From Mucilaginibacter sp. 14171R-50 (GTDB lineage Bacteria > Bacteroidota > Bacteroidia > Sphingobacteriales > Sphingobacteriaceae), in contig NZ_CP048115.1 in the NCBI RefSeq assembly GCF_010093045.1, positions 2,976,001 through 3,040,000 on the forward strand: a stretch of DNA of 64,000 bases. The letters run 5' to 3'. Shown here in pieces: positions 27,986 through 36,699 of the stretch (the stretch's first letter is position 1; the number at the start of each line of letters is the position of its first letter). Under the pieces are notes generated by a model. That model ran no database searches, had not been told where the DNA came from, and saw only the letters and a list, made by a program, of their open reading frames with translations. Position numbers and translations under genes: made by a program.

Positions 27986-28153
27986 TTAGCTATTATGCGG
28001 CGGAGGTGGCGGTGGAAGTGGGGGATATTGTCCCTTGTCACCGCCGGTATCCACGTCAAGTGTACTTACCTGACCATTGCCGTTATGGTTATTATTAGGG
28101 TTATGCGCAGGGCATGACAGTGCCAAAAAAATGGCGAAAAAAATTTCAAACAT
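27986..28153 (-). CDS. 55-residue proline-tailed small lipoprotein
   Basis: A complete short frame starts at ATG 28153: MFEIFFAIFLALSCPAH. The hydrophobic leader ends at a Cys that fits a lipobox (LALSC, Cys14). The mature part is Asn/Gly-rich (NPNNNHNGNGQ) and ends with a proline run (YPPLPPPPPPHNS). It is followed by a hairpin terminator and lies directly upstream of the TPR kinase gene. A surface role or signal for that kinase is speculative. Such short lipoproteins are easily missed by annotation. Confidence 0.5.
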   Translation of the reverse strand: MFEIFFAIFLALSCPAHNPNNNHNGNGQVSTLDVDTGGDKGQYPPLPPPPPPHNS

Positions 28154-28474
28154 TTCACTTTAGTTTAAATCGTTAAAAAATGCTGCTTGCCCGACGGGAC
28201 TATCCCGTGAGTGAGGCAGGTTGATTTTGGGAAGTGAGCGCTTGAATGCGGGAACTTTTAAATGCCTCCCAAGCCATTTAATAGGCTCCCGCGTTCGTTG
28301 CGCTGTTTGAATCAATTCGTGCACTATCCCGGCCGGCCGACCGGGTGATTTGATTGTGAAGCAAAAGTATATGGCGTAAATCGCTATGCAGCAGGTTCTT
28401 CCGGAATTTCCGTAAATACCTGTCTTCTTCCGAAAAGACTTGAAAGTTTCCGGAAATAATCTAATTTTAGGGTG
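28154..28474. other. Intergenic region between divergent genes with degenerate operator half-site
   Basis: About 320 bp. CTTCCGG-AATTT-CCGTAAA (28399-28417) keeps one full arm of the TTTACGG/CCGTAAA operator but has a changed left arm and a 5-bp centre. TAATTTTA (about 28460) is one mismatch from a -7 box, just upstream of the gene at 28475. CCGGCCGGCC-rich sequence lies near 28340. No gene was seen. Confidence 0.35.
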
Positions 28475-29503
28475 ATGTATACGGACAAATTCAAGGTTTA
28501 TAAACAAGAGGTTACGGATGCTTACCATCGGGAACGTGAGGTATCCCCGTTGGACTGGCTGATGCATCCGACCCGTTTCCGGGTCAAACAACGATGCCGT
28601 CAGCTGATCGAGGATGGCCTGGAATCGCGGGATATGGCGACGCTGCGCAATTATCTGAGAATGAAACCTACAGATAATGATTTTAGTGCCGCAATGAGCG
28701 ATAAGCAAGGCAATGCTTTCCGGAGTTTTGAAATGTTTTTGAATAATACGAGCATTAACCCCGCAGAAAGGAGTGTCGAGTTGCTTGCCTGGCTTATCGG
28801 ATTTCCGGACCGGCCGTGTTCAAATTATAAATGGAGGGGCCAGGAGGGAAGCATTGAGGTTGTAGATGGACCTGAATATACAGCAGAAGAGGAAGATGAA
28901 ACGGAAGTGGACGGTGTAGCGGATACAGAGGTTGAAGCCGGTACTGAAGAAGGGACGGTCACTAAAGTTGAACCGGGTACTTCGTATTTATCGGATCTTC
29001 AGGATCTGACGGAACTTCAAGATGAACCGACTTTAATCGGCGGCACAGATGCTGAAGTGGACACAGGAACGTCAGGCGAGAAAGGGAAGTTTGAAGCAGG
29101 ACAGGACGGCACAGCCAGGTTAAAAACCGATTGGCGGTGGACTGTGGGGGTATTGGGTTTGATGATCGTCGTATTAGCAGTATTGTTTTCATCCCATGGG
29201 TCAGCATGTATGTACTGGAATGGTGATCATTATGTGGAAACTTCCTGCAGCATAGCCAGGCCGGATACGCTGTTAATGACGCTGGATCGCATAAAATTAC
29301 AGCGGTTCCGGAAAATCAGGCACACGGATACATTGACCCGCTATGCGGTGGGCCGGTTTTGGTATTCCAAAGTAGGGGATAGCATAGAGGTGTTCTCTAT
29401 GGAGGGCAGGCATCCCTTAGATCAACATAAAAAGCTTAAAGAGATGACTGATTTTATTGTGAACGTTTGCCGTAACCGGAAAGATAAGATCGGGGGCAGG
29501 TGA
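28475..29503 (+). CDS. Single-pass membrane protein of unknown function
   Basis: I use ATG 28475; the preceding GTG 28472 is an alternative. The first 120 residues are a helical cytoplasmic domain (PLDWLMHPTRFRVKQRCRQL; ERSVELLAWLIGFPDRP). A long acidic linker rich in Glu, Asp and Thr follows (about 130-215), then one membrane helix (about 222-240, VGVLGLMIVVLAVLF). The extracytoplasmic 100 residues contain CMYWNGDHYVETSC, a possible disulfide loop. This inside-linker-outside layout suggests a transmembrane signalling partner. No family was recognised. Confidence 0.6.
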   Translation: MYTDKFKVYKQEVTDAYHREREVSPLDWLMHPTRFRVKQRCRQLIEDGLESRDMATLRNYLRMKPTDNDFSAAMSDKQGNAFRSFEMFLNNTSINPAERSVELLAWLIGFPDRPCSNYKWRGQEGSIEVVDGPEYTAEEEDETEVDGVADTEVEAGTEEGTVTKVEPGTSYLSDLQDLTELQDEPTLIGGTDAEVDTGTSGEKGKFEAGQDGTARLKTDWRWTVGVLGLMIVVLAVLFSSHGSACMYWNGDHYVETSCSIARPDTLLMTLDRIKLQRFRKIRHTDTLTRYAVGRFWYSKVGDSIEVFSMEGRHPLDQHKKLKEMTDFIVNVCRNRKDKIGGR

Positions 29504-29507
29504 TTGG

Positions 29508-29525
29508 TTTACGGGAAACCGTAAA
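29508..29525 (+). promoter_or_regulatory. Third copy of the TTTACGG/CCGTAAA operator
   Basis: TTTACGGGAAACCGTAAA is identical to the copy at 25121-25138. It starts four bases after the preceding stop codon and lies 61 bp before the 69-residue gene, close to the 48 and 56 bp at the other two genes. The -7 box is less clear here (TAGCATTTG at 29562 has one extra base). Confidence 0.6.
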
Positions 29526-29586
29526 TAGATTTCAGCATGAAACTGTTTTTTTGTTGTTACATAGCATTTGAAATTTATCCGGAAAC

Positions 29587-29796
29587 ATGAAATACTTCCT
29601 TATTTGCATTATTTTCTTTGCAAATGTTCAAACTCAGTCAAAAGTCAAGGTATATATCTGCGATAGTCCACATGCCAAAAAATATCATTTAAAGAATGAT
29701 TGTAAGGGGCTCAGTCATTGTACGCACCAGATCGTAGAAACCACGGAAGAAACCGCTAAGAAAAAAGGTTTCGAGCTATGCAAGTTTGAAAAATAA
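29587..29796 (+). CDS. Small exported Cys-containing protein
   Basis: This 69-residue protein has a short signal peptide (MKYFLICIIFFANVQTQS) and a mature part with three Cys (VYICDSPHAKKYHLKNDC, HCTHQ). The pattern KxYICxSxxAKxYHxxxxCxGL matches a type of small secreted protein I associate with Bacteroidota. Its promoter region holds the third palindrome, so it should belong to the same regulon as the DUF3892 and 67-residue genes. The function is unknown. Confidence 0.6.
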   Translation: MKYFLICIIFFANVQTQSKVKVYICDSPHAKKYHLKNDCKGLSHCTHQIVETTEETAKKKGFELCKFEK

Positions 29797-29883
29797 AAGA
29801 TAGTGGCTGATTCAAATAAATCAATAAGTATTTGATAATCAATACATTTGTGTTATCTTTCATTAACCTTAACACTTATTGCC

Positions 29884-30083
29884 ATGTCGCGTATCAACAA
29901 GAGCTTTATTTGGGTGGTTCGAAGCAATACCTGGTGGTGCTGGACGAAACAAAGAAGGAAGGGAGGTATGAAATCGGGTCTTTGGATGAGATCTATAAAT
30001 ATACGGAGGAGCTGTTGAGGGCTGTTGCGAGGTTTGAGATAGGAAGAAGTAGTCTGGCGCATCTCTTTATTGTGATACGTTAA
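29884..30083 (+). pseudogene. Small protein, apparently frame-broken near its start
   Basis: The frame ending at TAA 30083 is protein-like (LYLGGSKQYLVVLDETKKEG, then EIGSLDEIYKYTEELL) but has no good start in frame. ATG 29884 begins MSRIN in another frame; one extra A at 29899-29900 would give MSRINKELYLGGSKQY as a clean N-terminus. If translated it would be a 66-residue cytoplasmic protein. The call depends on a one-base change and is uncertain. Confidence 0.35.
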
Positions 30084-30105
30084 GCGAAATGTGGTCATCG
30101 CCAAT

Positions 30106-31587
30106 TTAATTTACCTGATATTTTCCCTGAAGATCTATAACAAGCTTGTACCTGCAATAGATACGGTCATTATATATAAATGTTTTTTCAGGGGTTATGG
30201 AGGTCGTGGTTGAAGATATTTGTATATTATCGACACTTTTCGTCAATCCAGTATTAATCGCAGACTTGATATTCTCCAGTTTGGCAGATGTCGACATGCG
30301 CGAGGTGTTTTCTAACGAAGTCAGTAAGGTCGTATTTTCAATCCACGCAGCTTTACGTCGAATAATATTCTTAGTGTGGGCGTCATACTGAATATTAGCC
30401 AATCTGAAATCATGCGATACCGTTTCGGTGCTTGGCGTTCCGACAACGTATAAAGTGGCGCTTTTGCGGTAAAAAATGTTATCAAAAAAATAGGCTATGT
30501 TGCTAAAAAAACGATTTCGTGGATGCTCTGGCCTGGCTGCTCTTAATTTGCCTTGCACTTCAAGCACGGTTTTTTGCCCAGAGTTGTAAGGGCGGGTATG
30601 ATTAACGAGCAATTTCCTTTTGCCAAATTGAAAGGTTGTTTGCGCCCCTCCATTATTCAGCTTGCTTTCCAAATCGGTAAAGGAGAAGCTTACTTCCGGA
30701 TGGAGTTCGAAACCGGGAGCACAATCTTCAAGCTTTAGCGGAGGTAAAGGAACAGGTGAAAGCACAGGTTCATGACCTGTCTGTATTTCCGGCGAGAACG
30801 TTAAGCCCACGGTGGTGGAAACAAATTGAGGATTTCCATCATTCACCAATATTTGACCTCCTGATAATTTAGTTAAACCCAATGTAAGCCAAGTGTTATC
30901 GTCAAGCTTAATGGGCTTTTGAAGAACTTCCCACAAATGAGATATAGGTTGCTTAAAATTTGTTAATTTGGGCACCAATTCATCGACTTTATTAGCGCCG
31001 ATATCCATAAACCTTTCGATCAAACGCGTTAAATTATCAGTTACGTCGCGGTCTGCTAAGGTGACCAAACAGCGATTGGGGGTTATTACTGCTCGTCGTT
31101 TTGTTTTGGTCATCAAACTATAATCAGGTGAAAATCCAAATTCCGAATCATAGCCAATAACAATTTCCCTGGCTGCTTCGTCATCCCAACCACATTGCCC
31201 CGGAACAGGAATCGCTCCAATAATTACATAGCCGTCAGCGGAATAAAAAATTTTCTCGGCAATTGAAAAAGTGTTTCCGTGAAACTTAAATTCATCGAAT
31301 GGTGTATCTCTCCAAACTTTGTAATCAACATCAACAAAGAAAACCACAGGTGGAACTAAGTTCAATGTGCCGTCTTGATAGTTTCCTTCATAATATTCAC
31401 AGATATTTTGCGCAAAAGTATTTACGTAGGGAATCGGAAAACGTATAGGGATGCAAAGTTTGGCATCGGCACGTACGATCTGTGGAAATGCAGTTTCAAT
31501 TGTTCGCGGTGGAGCAATGGGTCTAAGTTGGGCGCTGGCGCAGTTAATGAGAGAAAGCGCCATCAAAATCAATCCTATTTTTCGCAT
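30106..31587 (-). CDS. DUF4403 family exported protein
   Basis: A signal peptide (MRKIGLILMALSLINCASAQ) precedes a 470-residue beta-rich protein. Recognisable DUF4403 features are the opening ADAKLCIPIRFPIPYV, the paired-repeat strand LTLGLTKLSGGQILVNDG and TTVGLTFSPEIQTG. DUF4403 proteins are thought to form tubular lipid-binding-like folds in the periplasm; that is family knowledge, not shown here. A second small exported protein lies 20 bp upstream in the same direction. Confidence 0.7.
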   Translation of the reverse strand: MRKIGLILMALSLINCASAQLRPIAPPRTIETAFPQIVRADAKLCIPIRFPIPYVNTFAQNICEYYEGNYQDGTLNLVPPVVFFVDVDYKVWRDTPFDEFKFHGNTFSIAEKIFYSADGYVIIGAIPVPGQCGWDDEAAREIVIGYDSEFGFSPDYSLMTKTKRRAVITPNRCLVTLADRDVTDNLTRLIERFMDIGANKVDELVPKLTNFKQPISHLWEVLQKPIKLDDNTWLTLGLTKLSGGQILVNDGNPQFVSTTVGLTFSPEIQTGHEPVLSPVPLPPLKLEDCAPGFELHPEVSFSFTDLESKLNNGGAQTTFQFGKRKLLVNHTRPYNSGQKTVLEVQGKLRAARPEHPRNRFFSNIAYFFDNIFYRKSATLYVVGTPSTETVSHDFRLANIQYDAHTKNIIRRKAAWIENTTLLTSLENTSRMSTSAKLENIKSAINTGLTKSVDNIQISSTTTSITPEKTFIYNDRIYCRYKLVIDLQGKYQVN

Positions 31588-31607
31588 GGTTCAGGTTTTA
31601 TTATCAG

Positions 31608-32006
31608 TTAGGGGTTACAAGCGCAATGTCTGCGATCTGTCCATTCGGAATCATGGGTTTCGGGATTACCGTTGCATTTAATTTCCCTTACGCTCTGTCC
31701 ATTAAATAGCAAACATAAGTGGATTTCTTTTCTATTTTGCCCTGTTGTAGCCCGTATCCAAATTTCACGGGCGTAGCGTATTTGAACAGGAAGTTGCCAC
31801 TCCAGTAACTCGCCGCGATGCCATGTTTTTTCAAACACAGCACAATCGTCGCAACCGCCGATACGATACTCCAACTTCATGCTATTAGCTTCGGTACGGT
31901 CAATGCAAATTTTGATAGACCATCCTTTTGGTGGCGGCGGGCAATTTTGACCTTTAGCAGTCAGGTATCCCGATAAGATAAGGGACACGATTACTATGAA
32001 TTTCAT
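31608..32006 (-). CDS. Small exported protein of unknown function
   Basis: The signal peptide (MKFIVIVSLILSGYLTAKGQ) is followed by 110 residues with seven cysteines, including GGCDDCAVF and RHCACNP, so disulfide bonding in the periplasm is likely. No family was recognised. It precedes the DUF4403 gene by 20 bp and should be cotranscribed with it. Confidence 0.55.
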   Translation of the reverse strand: MKFIVIVSLILSGYLTAKGQNCPPPPKGWSIKICIDRTEANSMKLEYRIGGCDDCAVFEKTWHRGELLEWQLPVQIRYAREIWIRATTGQNRKEIHLCLLFNGQSVREIKCNGNPETHDSEWTDRRHCACNP

Positions 32007-32245
32007 GATAAGCGTTTAGTTAAGCTAAAATAATGGTTTGGTTTGAAAGAAACAAGTGTAAAATTCTCAATATTAATAACTTAAATAACAAATCGTCATT
32101 TCGGGTCCAGGCTTTAAGTAGTTCGGACTTCTAAATTTCAATGGGTCGAACAGGCCTATCTGTTTACGGACAAGGTTCACTACAGAATCGATCATCTATC
32201 ATCTTACGTATCAACACCGCAAATAATCATTGCGCTTTGGAAATG

Positions 32246-32277
32246 ATTGAGCCATCTTTCGACTTTATTTACTTTTA
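32246..32277 (+). promoter_or_regulatory. Bacteroidota-type promoter of the recombinase gene
   Basis: ATTG (32246-32249) and TACTTTTA (32270-32277) are separated by 20 bp, each one mismatch from the TTTG / TAnnTTTG consensus. The recombinase ATG follows 12 bp later. Transcription from here would read through the recombinase gene into whichever cassette gene faces it. Confidence 0.5.
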
Positions 32278-32289
32278 AGCAACAACAAT

Positions 32290-33234
32290 ATGTTTATTTT
32301 TAAAGAGGCGATGGCGGAGTTCTTCAGTCATTGCCGGTATGAAAAGAACCTTTCGGAGAAGACCCTGAAATTTTACCAGATCGACCTACTGCAATTCAGC
32401 GCCTTCCTCGAACTGCAAAGCTTTTCTCAGTCCGTCAAAGAAATAGATAAGACCCATCTCAAAGCTTATCTGAAAGAGATCTCCGGTTGGAAGCCAAAGA
32501 CGATCAAGCGCAAGGTCGCCACGTTGAAGGCGCTTTTCAATTACCTGGAGTTTGAAGACCATATCGTAGCCAACCCGCTGCGCAAACTCCGGATCAAGAT
32601 CAAGGAGCCGGCCTTACTGCCCAAAGCGCTGAACGCCGCAGAATCAAACGATCTGCTCAAAAAGGTATATGCTGCACTGCTGACTGCGGATAAAAGCAGG
32701 TACGCGTACCTGGAGGCCTTGCGGAACATCGTGGTGATCGAGCTGTTATTCGCGACCGGGGCCAGGGTGTCAGAAATCGCCAATTTGCAGCGCAGCGCCC
32801 TCGACCTGCAATCAGGCACCGTAACGATCCACGGCAAAGGCGGCAAACAACGCATGATACAGCTTTGCAATCCCGACACCATCCATACGCTCAGCACCTA
32901 CTGCGAGCTGTACGCCGGCAAGATCGCCTGTAGCGGGGGTTACCTTCTTATCAACCGCCTGGATAATAAACTTTCGGACCAGTCGATCCGGCTGTTGGTG
33001 ACCAGTTTGGCTATCAATGCCAAGATCGGAAAGAAGGTCACGCCCCATGTCCTGCGCCACACTTTCGCTACCCTGCTGCTCGAAAACGATGTAGATATAA
33101 AATACATTCAGTCCCTGCTCGGCCATAGTTCGATCATGACCACCCAGATCTATACCCAAGTCAATCTGGAAAAACAAAAACAGATCCTCGCCGAAAAGCA
33201 TCCGAGAATGAGTTTTACAATAGCGATGCAGTAA
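32290..33234 (+). CDS. Tyrosine recombinase (XerC/D-like) next to inverted-repeat cassettes
   Basis: The 314-residue length is standard. The N-terminal SAM-like core-binding domain (about 5-100, FFSHCRYEKNLSEKTLKFYQ) is followed by a catalytic domain with all expected residues: R159 (TGARVSEI), K183/K186 (HGKGGK), H253-x-x-R256 (PHVLRHTF), H279 (LLGHSS) and nucleophile Y288 (QIYTQV). These enzymes cut and rejoin DNA at sites with inverted 5-11 bp arms around a 6-8 bp overlap. Six GATAA-N7-TTATC sites, the first only 11 bp beyond its stop, fit that rule. I infer it is the invertase of the cassettes downstream. A general integrase role is the alternative. Confidence 0.9.
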   Translation: MFIFKEAMAEFFSHCRYEKNLSEKTLKFYQIDLLQFSAFLELQSFSQSVKEIDKTHLKAYLKEISGWKPKTIKRKVATLKALFNYLEFEDHIVANPLRKLRIKIKEPALLPKALNAAESNDLLKKVYAALLTADKSRYAYLEALRNIVVIELLFATGARVSEIANLQRSALDLQSGTVTIHGKGGKQRMIQLCNPDTIHTLSTYCELYAGKIACSGGYLLINRLDNKLSDQSIRLLVTSLAINAKIGKKVTPHVLRHTFATLLLENDVDIKYIQSLLGHSSIMTTQIYTQVNLEKQKQILAEKHPRMSFTIAMQ

Positions 33235-33245
33235 TATGAATAAAG

Positions 33246-33262
33246 GATAACTGATTATTATC
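33246..33262 (+). repeat. Recombination site A (GATAA-CTGATTA-TTATC)
   Basis: GATAACTGATTATTATC lies between the recombinase stop and the ATP-grasp start (ATG 33264). Its 7-bp centre is identical to site B at 36683-36699 in inverted orientation, and the identity continues through GATG, including the start codon. Confidence 0.75.
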
Positions 33263-33263
33263 G

Positions 33264-34292
33264 ATGACTCTCTTATCATTAAAAAATCTCCGGGTCGTTT
33301 TGGTTGCTGACCGGACTTACAAAAGTTATTTACAGTCCGACATCAACGGGGACAAGCTCGAAATGATCTCGGATGAGTACTTCGACGAAGTTTATTCAAC
33401 ATTAAGTTCGATTTGTAAAGAGGTTGTGCATTATCAATCGCCGGAAGAACTAAGCCAACACGCTTCCCAACACGCGGAGGATATTGTTTTTACAATTTAT
33501 GGCGGCAGCGGCTCCAGGAACAGGCTGGCATTAGTCCCTGCTGTTTGTGAGTCTCACCATATAAAATTCATTGGTGCCGATGCTTATGCCAGGATCGTCT
33601 GCCAGGATAAGTTTCTTGCTAAGGAATTCGCAAAAAGGCAAGGTGTGCGCGGTGCGGCCGGCGTGCTTATCGATGACCTGAAATCGATGCAGATGATTGA
33701 GACATTAACATTACCGCTGATCGTAAAGCCGAATTTAGAGGGCAGTTCCATCGGGATCGCGGATAGTTCCAAGGTCCACGATTATTCAAGCGCTTACCAA
33801 CTGATAAGACACCTGCTCAATCAATTTAAGCAGCCGGTATTAGTTGAAGAGTTTATCAGCGGTAGAGAGGTTGTAGTTTGCATCATCGGTAACAATGATG
33901 GCATCCGCATGTTCGAAGCGATGGAAATCATTTTTGAGGACAATGAAGACTATTTGCTTGATAAGGTTTATTCCGCAAAAGACAAACATTTGCCTGATAG
34001 TGACAGTTACCACCGCGTGGTTACCGGGCTGCTTTCACCAACTGAAAAAGTAAACCTTAAAAACCTTTTTCTTAGTTTGGGAAAAATGGATTTTATGCGG
34101 ATCGATGGTAGGTTGAACGACGACGGTTTTTTCCTAATTGAGATCACTCCAGATTGTTATATAGGTGAAGATTGTTCTTTTGCCGACGCGATAAAACAAA
34201 AAAAAAGGAGTTACAGGGATTTGTTAACCGATATCATTCATACCGCATTAATGAGCTATCGTATTCCATATTCCAATTACAAAGGAAGCTGA
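33264..34292 (+). CDS. ATP-grasp enzyme, D-alanine--D-alanine ligase-like
   Basis: The protein shows the ATP-grasp layout: substrate-domain strand FTIYGGSGSRNRLALVP, Lys116 (CQDKFLAKEFAKRQGV), nucleotide-binding loop IVKPNLEGSSIGI (153-165), VLVEEFISGREVVV, and metal-binding RIDGRLNDDGFFLIEITPD near 278-296. In D-Ala ligases the last motif is usually E-I-N; here it is E-I-T-P-D, so the second metal ligand may be altered. It probably joins a carboxylate to an amine, substrate unknown. It is the gene currently in line with the recombinase, starting one base after site A, and it overlaps the convergent NTPase gene. Confidence 0.78.
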   Translation: MTLLSLKNLRVVLVADRTYKSYLQSDINGDKLEMISDEYFDEVYSTLSSICKEVVHYQSPEELSQHASQHAEDIVFTIYGGSGSRNRLALVPAVCESHHIKFIGADAYARIVCQDKFLAKEFAKRQGVRGAAGVLIDDLKSMQMIETLTLPLIVKPNLEGSSIGIADSSKVHDYSSAYQLIRHLLNQFKQPVLVEEFISGREVVVCIIGNNDGIRMFEAMEIIFEDNEDYLLDKVYSAKDKHLPDSDSYHRVVTGLLSPTEKVNLKNLFLSLGKMDFMRIDGRLNDDGFFLIEITPDCYIGEDCSFADAIKQKKRSYRDLLTDIIHTALMSYRIPYSNYKGS

Positions 34293-36681
34293 TCGCCCGG
34301 TCTTGGAGCGATAAAAAATATTCTTCATCGTTTTCAGGTATGTGTACTCCATAAAGCCAAAACCGCCAGATCGGGGTTTCTTCCATTCCGAGTTCATCGA
34401 TACGCTTGCGCCAATGACCCGCTAATACAGCGTTACCGGTTTTTTCATAATATTTATGAAGGTCAAAAAATGCATACCTCAGTATTTCTTTATTAGCGAA
34501 ACTGGGCTGTTCCAATATCTTGAGCATGGTAGAAATGGCCATTTCCGCATCCGAATCCTGATTTTTGAAATCCATTAATATCAGGTAGTTCATGGCAATG
34601 GTGAAGCGGTCGAAGTCGCCCGATGCAGTGACCAAAGCTTGTCGGAGTAATTCTTCAGCGTTACCGTTAGTGATACCACGGGATAATTCTAGTACGGCCA
34701 AATTGTTCCACAAGGTATGTTTTTCGGTGATTTCATCCCCTAATTCATCTTCTGCCTGCAAAAATTGTTCTTCTGCCTGCCTATATTTTCCGGTTAGGCC
34801 TAAATGGACACCGTAGGTAATCCTTGAAAACGCGGCTTGTCTTTTTGCGCCGAAACGTTCGAAATGCGAAATACTTTCCAAGTAATAGGGCAAACCGTCG
34901 ACGTAATTGAAAACCAATTCGGCGTTCCGCAATAAAAAGCCGTATTCAAAAAGGTTCACGTAGGAATCGTTTCGATAAAGGTCAAAAAATTCGGCGGAGG
35001 ATAAAGATTTATTCCCGATGTCGTAATTGGTCACCAGTTTGACCAAACGGAGTGCCAATTCGTAGTTAGAGCCCGTTATGGCTGTCGACAGTTCGGATTC
35101 ACAAAAACCAATCGCATCGCCATGTTTCCCTATCTGCTCCATTAGCATCGCCTTTAACAAACGAAAAACCTTTGCGTTGTCGTTCAACTGTAATAAAATC
35201 TCCCAGGATTTTTGGCTGTGGCCCAATTTTAACCATATTTCAATTAACCAATGGTCTAAACGAAGTAATAAATCATGGTGTTTGATGGTATCCTTTTGAA
35301 AAAGATTTAGCCGGACGTCAGCTACATAACCGATCATCTTCTCCGGATCCCGGCTCTTCAAAGCTTCCTGGTTGATAAGGTCTAAAAGCCCGAACACCTT
35401 GGCATCTAAGGTCAGTAAAGAGGAAAAATACAGTACTTTCATCAGCAGCCAGCCGCGCGATAAAAATATGTCACGTTCATCCAATAGTTGTTCATAGGTA
35501 TTCAGCCAAAACCGTTGTCCAATAATAGAAAATAGCCCAGACCTTGATAATTTATGTAGTGCTACGGCAATGCTGTCATGGGCGAGCATCACTGTCCCGG
35601 CCGATTTCTTTATCAGGTACCTGTTTTCCAAGGCTGATAGTATGCTATCGACGTCGAGCACATAAGCTAAGGCTTCCTTGAATGTCGTCAGTCGCTTCAA
35701 TAAATTTATTTCTACTGGTTCATGGTGTACTGCGATGATCGTCAGCAAGAAAAGTTCAGCGTTTTTCAAGACATCGATATGTTCTATGGTTGCAGAAAGG
35801 ATATCGACCACTTTAACCCCTTTGACCGGTAAACCGTATCTCAACTTCGCCAATACATCGACGATGAGTCGCATATTACCATTCCAGTTCACATAAGAAT
35901 TTTTCAGGACTTCCCAGGTCAGGTTTGGCTGTTCATCGATCAATCGTTTGACGTCCTCCAACGAAAGTGGGGCTACAGGCAGGAAATCAACGGTGATATT
36001 GTTCTCCTGTAGTATGGAAACAAGTTCTGAAAAGTGATAGCCAGTCGCACTGTCCTCCGTGAACTCCAGCAGATAGAGACAATTATTGCTGGAACGGATG
36101 ATGGAAGTCAATAATTCCAATGACCTATAATCGATATTTTGGACATTCTCGATATTGACGATCATGGAATGACGGCTGCACTCGTGTAGAACATATTCAT
36201 AAATGGTCAAAAGTATGTCCGAATGCGTGGATTGAAAAAAAGCGCTGGCGTCGAAATCACCAGATGCAAAAACCAGGTCCCAAACACTTTTGGCAGTATT
36301 TGAAAACGGGACAAAAGCACTGAGGTCTGTCTTGAAATTGGTCCCGATCTTTTTGACCAGCACGCTCGCGCTGGCGCTCTTCCTCAAAAAATCTTCCAAG
36401 GAATAGATTCGCTTATCCTTCCTCGCATGATCGTGCATTTCCTTGGCCAGCTTCGTCAGGTAATAGCCTGCTGAATAACTATCCTTTTCAGCCTGCTGGA
36501 TAGGTACTTTGATTGTTGGGTATAGTTCAGCCTTCCTGTCAAGAAAGTTCCTGGCAAGCTCACTCTTCCCGACACCGCTCTCTCCGCACAACATCACGGT
36601 ATTGGTCCCGACGCCTACGTCTTGCCCACGTATCTCCAGGAATTCGAACTCTTTGGTACGGTTGACGAATTTTGTAAACAT
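34234..36681 (-). CDS. STAND-like P-loop NTPase with helical-repeat C-terminus
   Basis: The Walker A motif is GESGVGKS (33-40) in TVMLCGESGVGKSELARNFL, and a Walker B-like strand SMIVNIENVQNID sits in the NTPase domain. The C-terminal 400 residues are TPR-like helices (RQAEEQFLQAEDELGDEI; LELSRGITNGNAEELLRQAL). STAND NTPases couple ligand or invader recognition to oligomerisation and often act in antiphage defence. No obvious nuclease domain is fused, so the effector may be a neighbour such as the DRGH nuclease. It starts one base inside site B and faces the ATP-grasp gene, so in the present orientation it points away from the recombinase promoter. Confidence 0.78.
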   Translation of the reverse strand: MFTKFVNRTKEFEFLEIRGQDVGVGTNTVMLCGESGVGKSELARNFLDRKAELYPTIKVPIQQAEKDSYSAGYYLTKLAKEMHDHARKDKRIYSLEDFLRKSASASVLVKKIGTNFKTDLSAFVPFSNTAKSVWDLVFASGDFDASAFFQSTHSDILLTIYEYVLHECSRHSMIVNIENVQNIDYRSLELLTSIIRSSNNCLYLLEFTEDSATGYHFSELVSILQENNITVDFLPVAPLSLEDVKRLIDEQPNLTWEVLKNSYVNWNGNMRLIVDVLAKLRYGLPVKGVKVVDILSATIEHIDVLKNAELFLLTIIAVHHEPVEINLLKRLTTFKEALAYVLDVDSILSALENRYLIKKSAGTVMLAHDSIAVALHKLSRSGLFSIIGQRFWLNTYEQLLDERDIFLSRGWLLMKVLYFSSLLTLDAKVFGLLDLINQEALKSRDPEKMIGYVADVRLNLFQKDTIKHHDLLLRLDHWLIEIWLKLGHSQKSWEILLQLNDNAKVFRLLKAMLMEQIGKHGDAIGFCESELSTAITGSNYELALRLVKLVTNYDIGNKSLSSAEFFDLYRNDSYVNLFEYGFLLRNAELVFNYVDGLPYYLESISHFERFGAKRQAAFSRITYGVHLGLTGKYRQAEEQFLQAEDELGDEITEKHTLWNNLAVLELSRGITNGNAEELLRQALVTASGDFDRFTIAMNYLILMDFKNQDSDAEMAISTMLKILEQPSFANKEILRYAFFDLHKYYEKTGNAVLAGHWRKRIDELGMEETPIWRFWLYGVHIPENDEEYFLSLQDRAISFLCNWNMEYDSSLMRYE

Positions 36682-36682
36682 C

Positions 36683-36699
36683 GATAATAATCAGTTATC
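36683..36699 (-). repeat. Recombination site B (inverted partner of site A)
   Basis: On the minus strand it reads GATAACTGATTATTATC, identical to site A, then CGATG. The stop codon of the nuclease gene upstream on this strand is the TAA inside its left arm, so that protein's end would be unchanged by inversion. Confidence 0.75.

Larger units (their letters stand above)
33246..36699. mobile_element. Putative invertible cassette 1 (sites A and B)
   Basis: Two convergent genes whose 3' ends overlap by 59 bp fill the segment between inverted sites A and B. Each start codon is one base inside its site. Inversion would swap which gene follows the recombinase promoter without changing either protein. 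Inversion itself is inferred from layout, not observed. Confidence 0.6.

Noticed and set aside
29842..29866. GATAATCAATACATTTGTGTTATC with site-like arms
   Set aside because: The arms are 14 bp apart and the flanks do not match; more likely promoter sequence (it contains TACATTTG).
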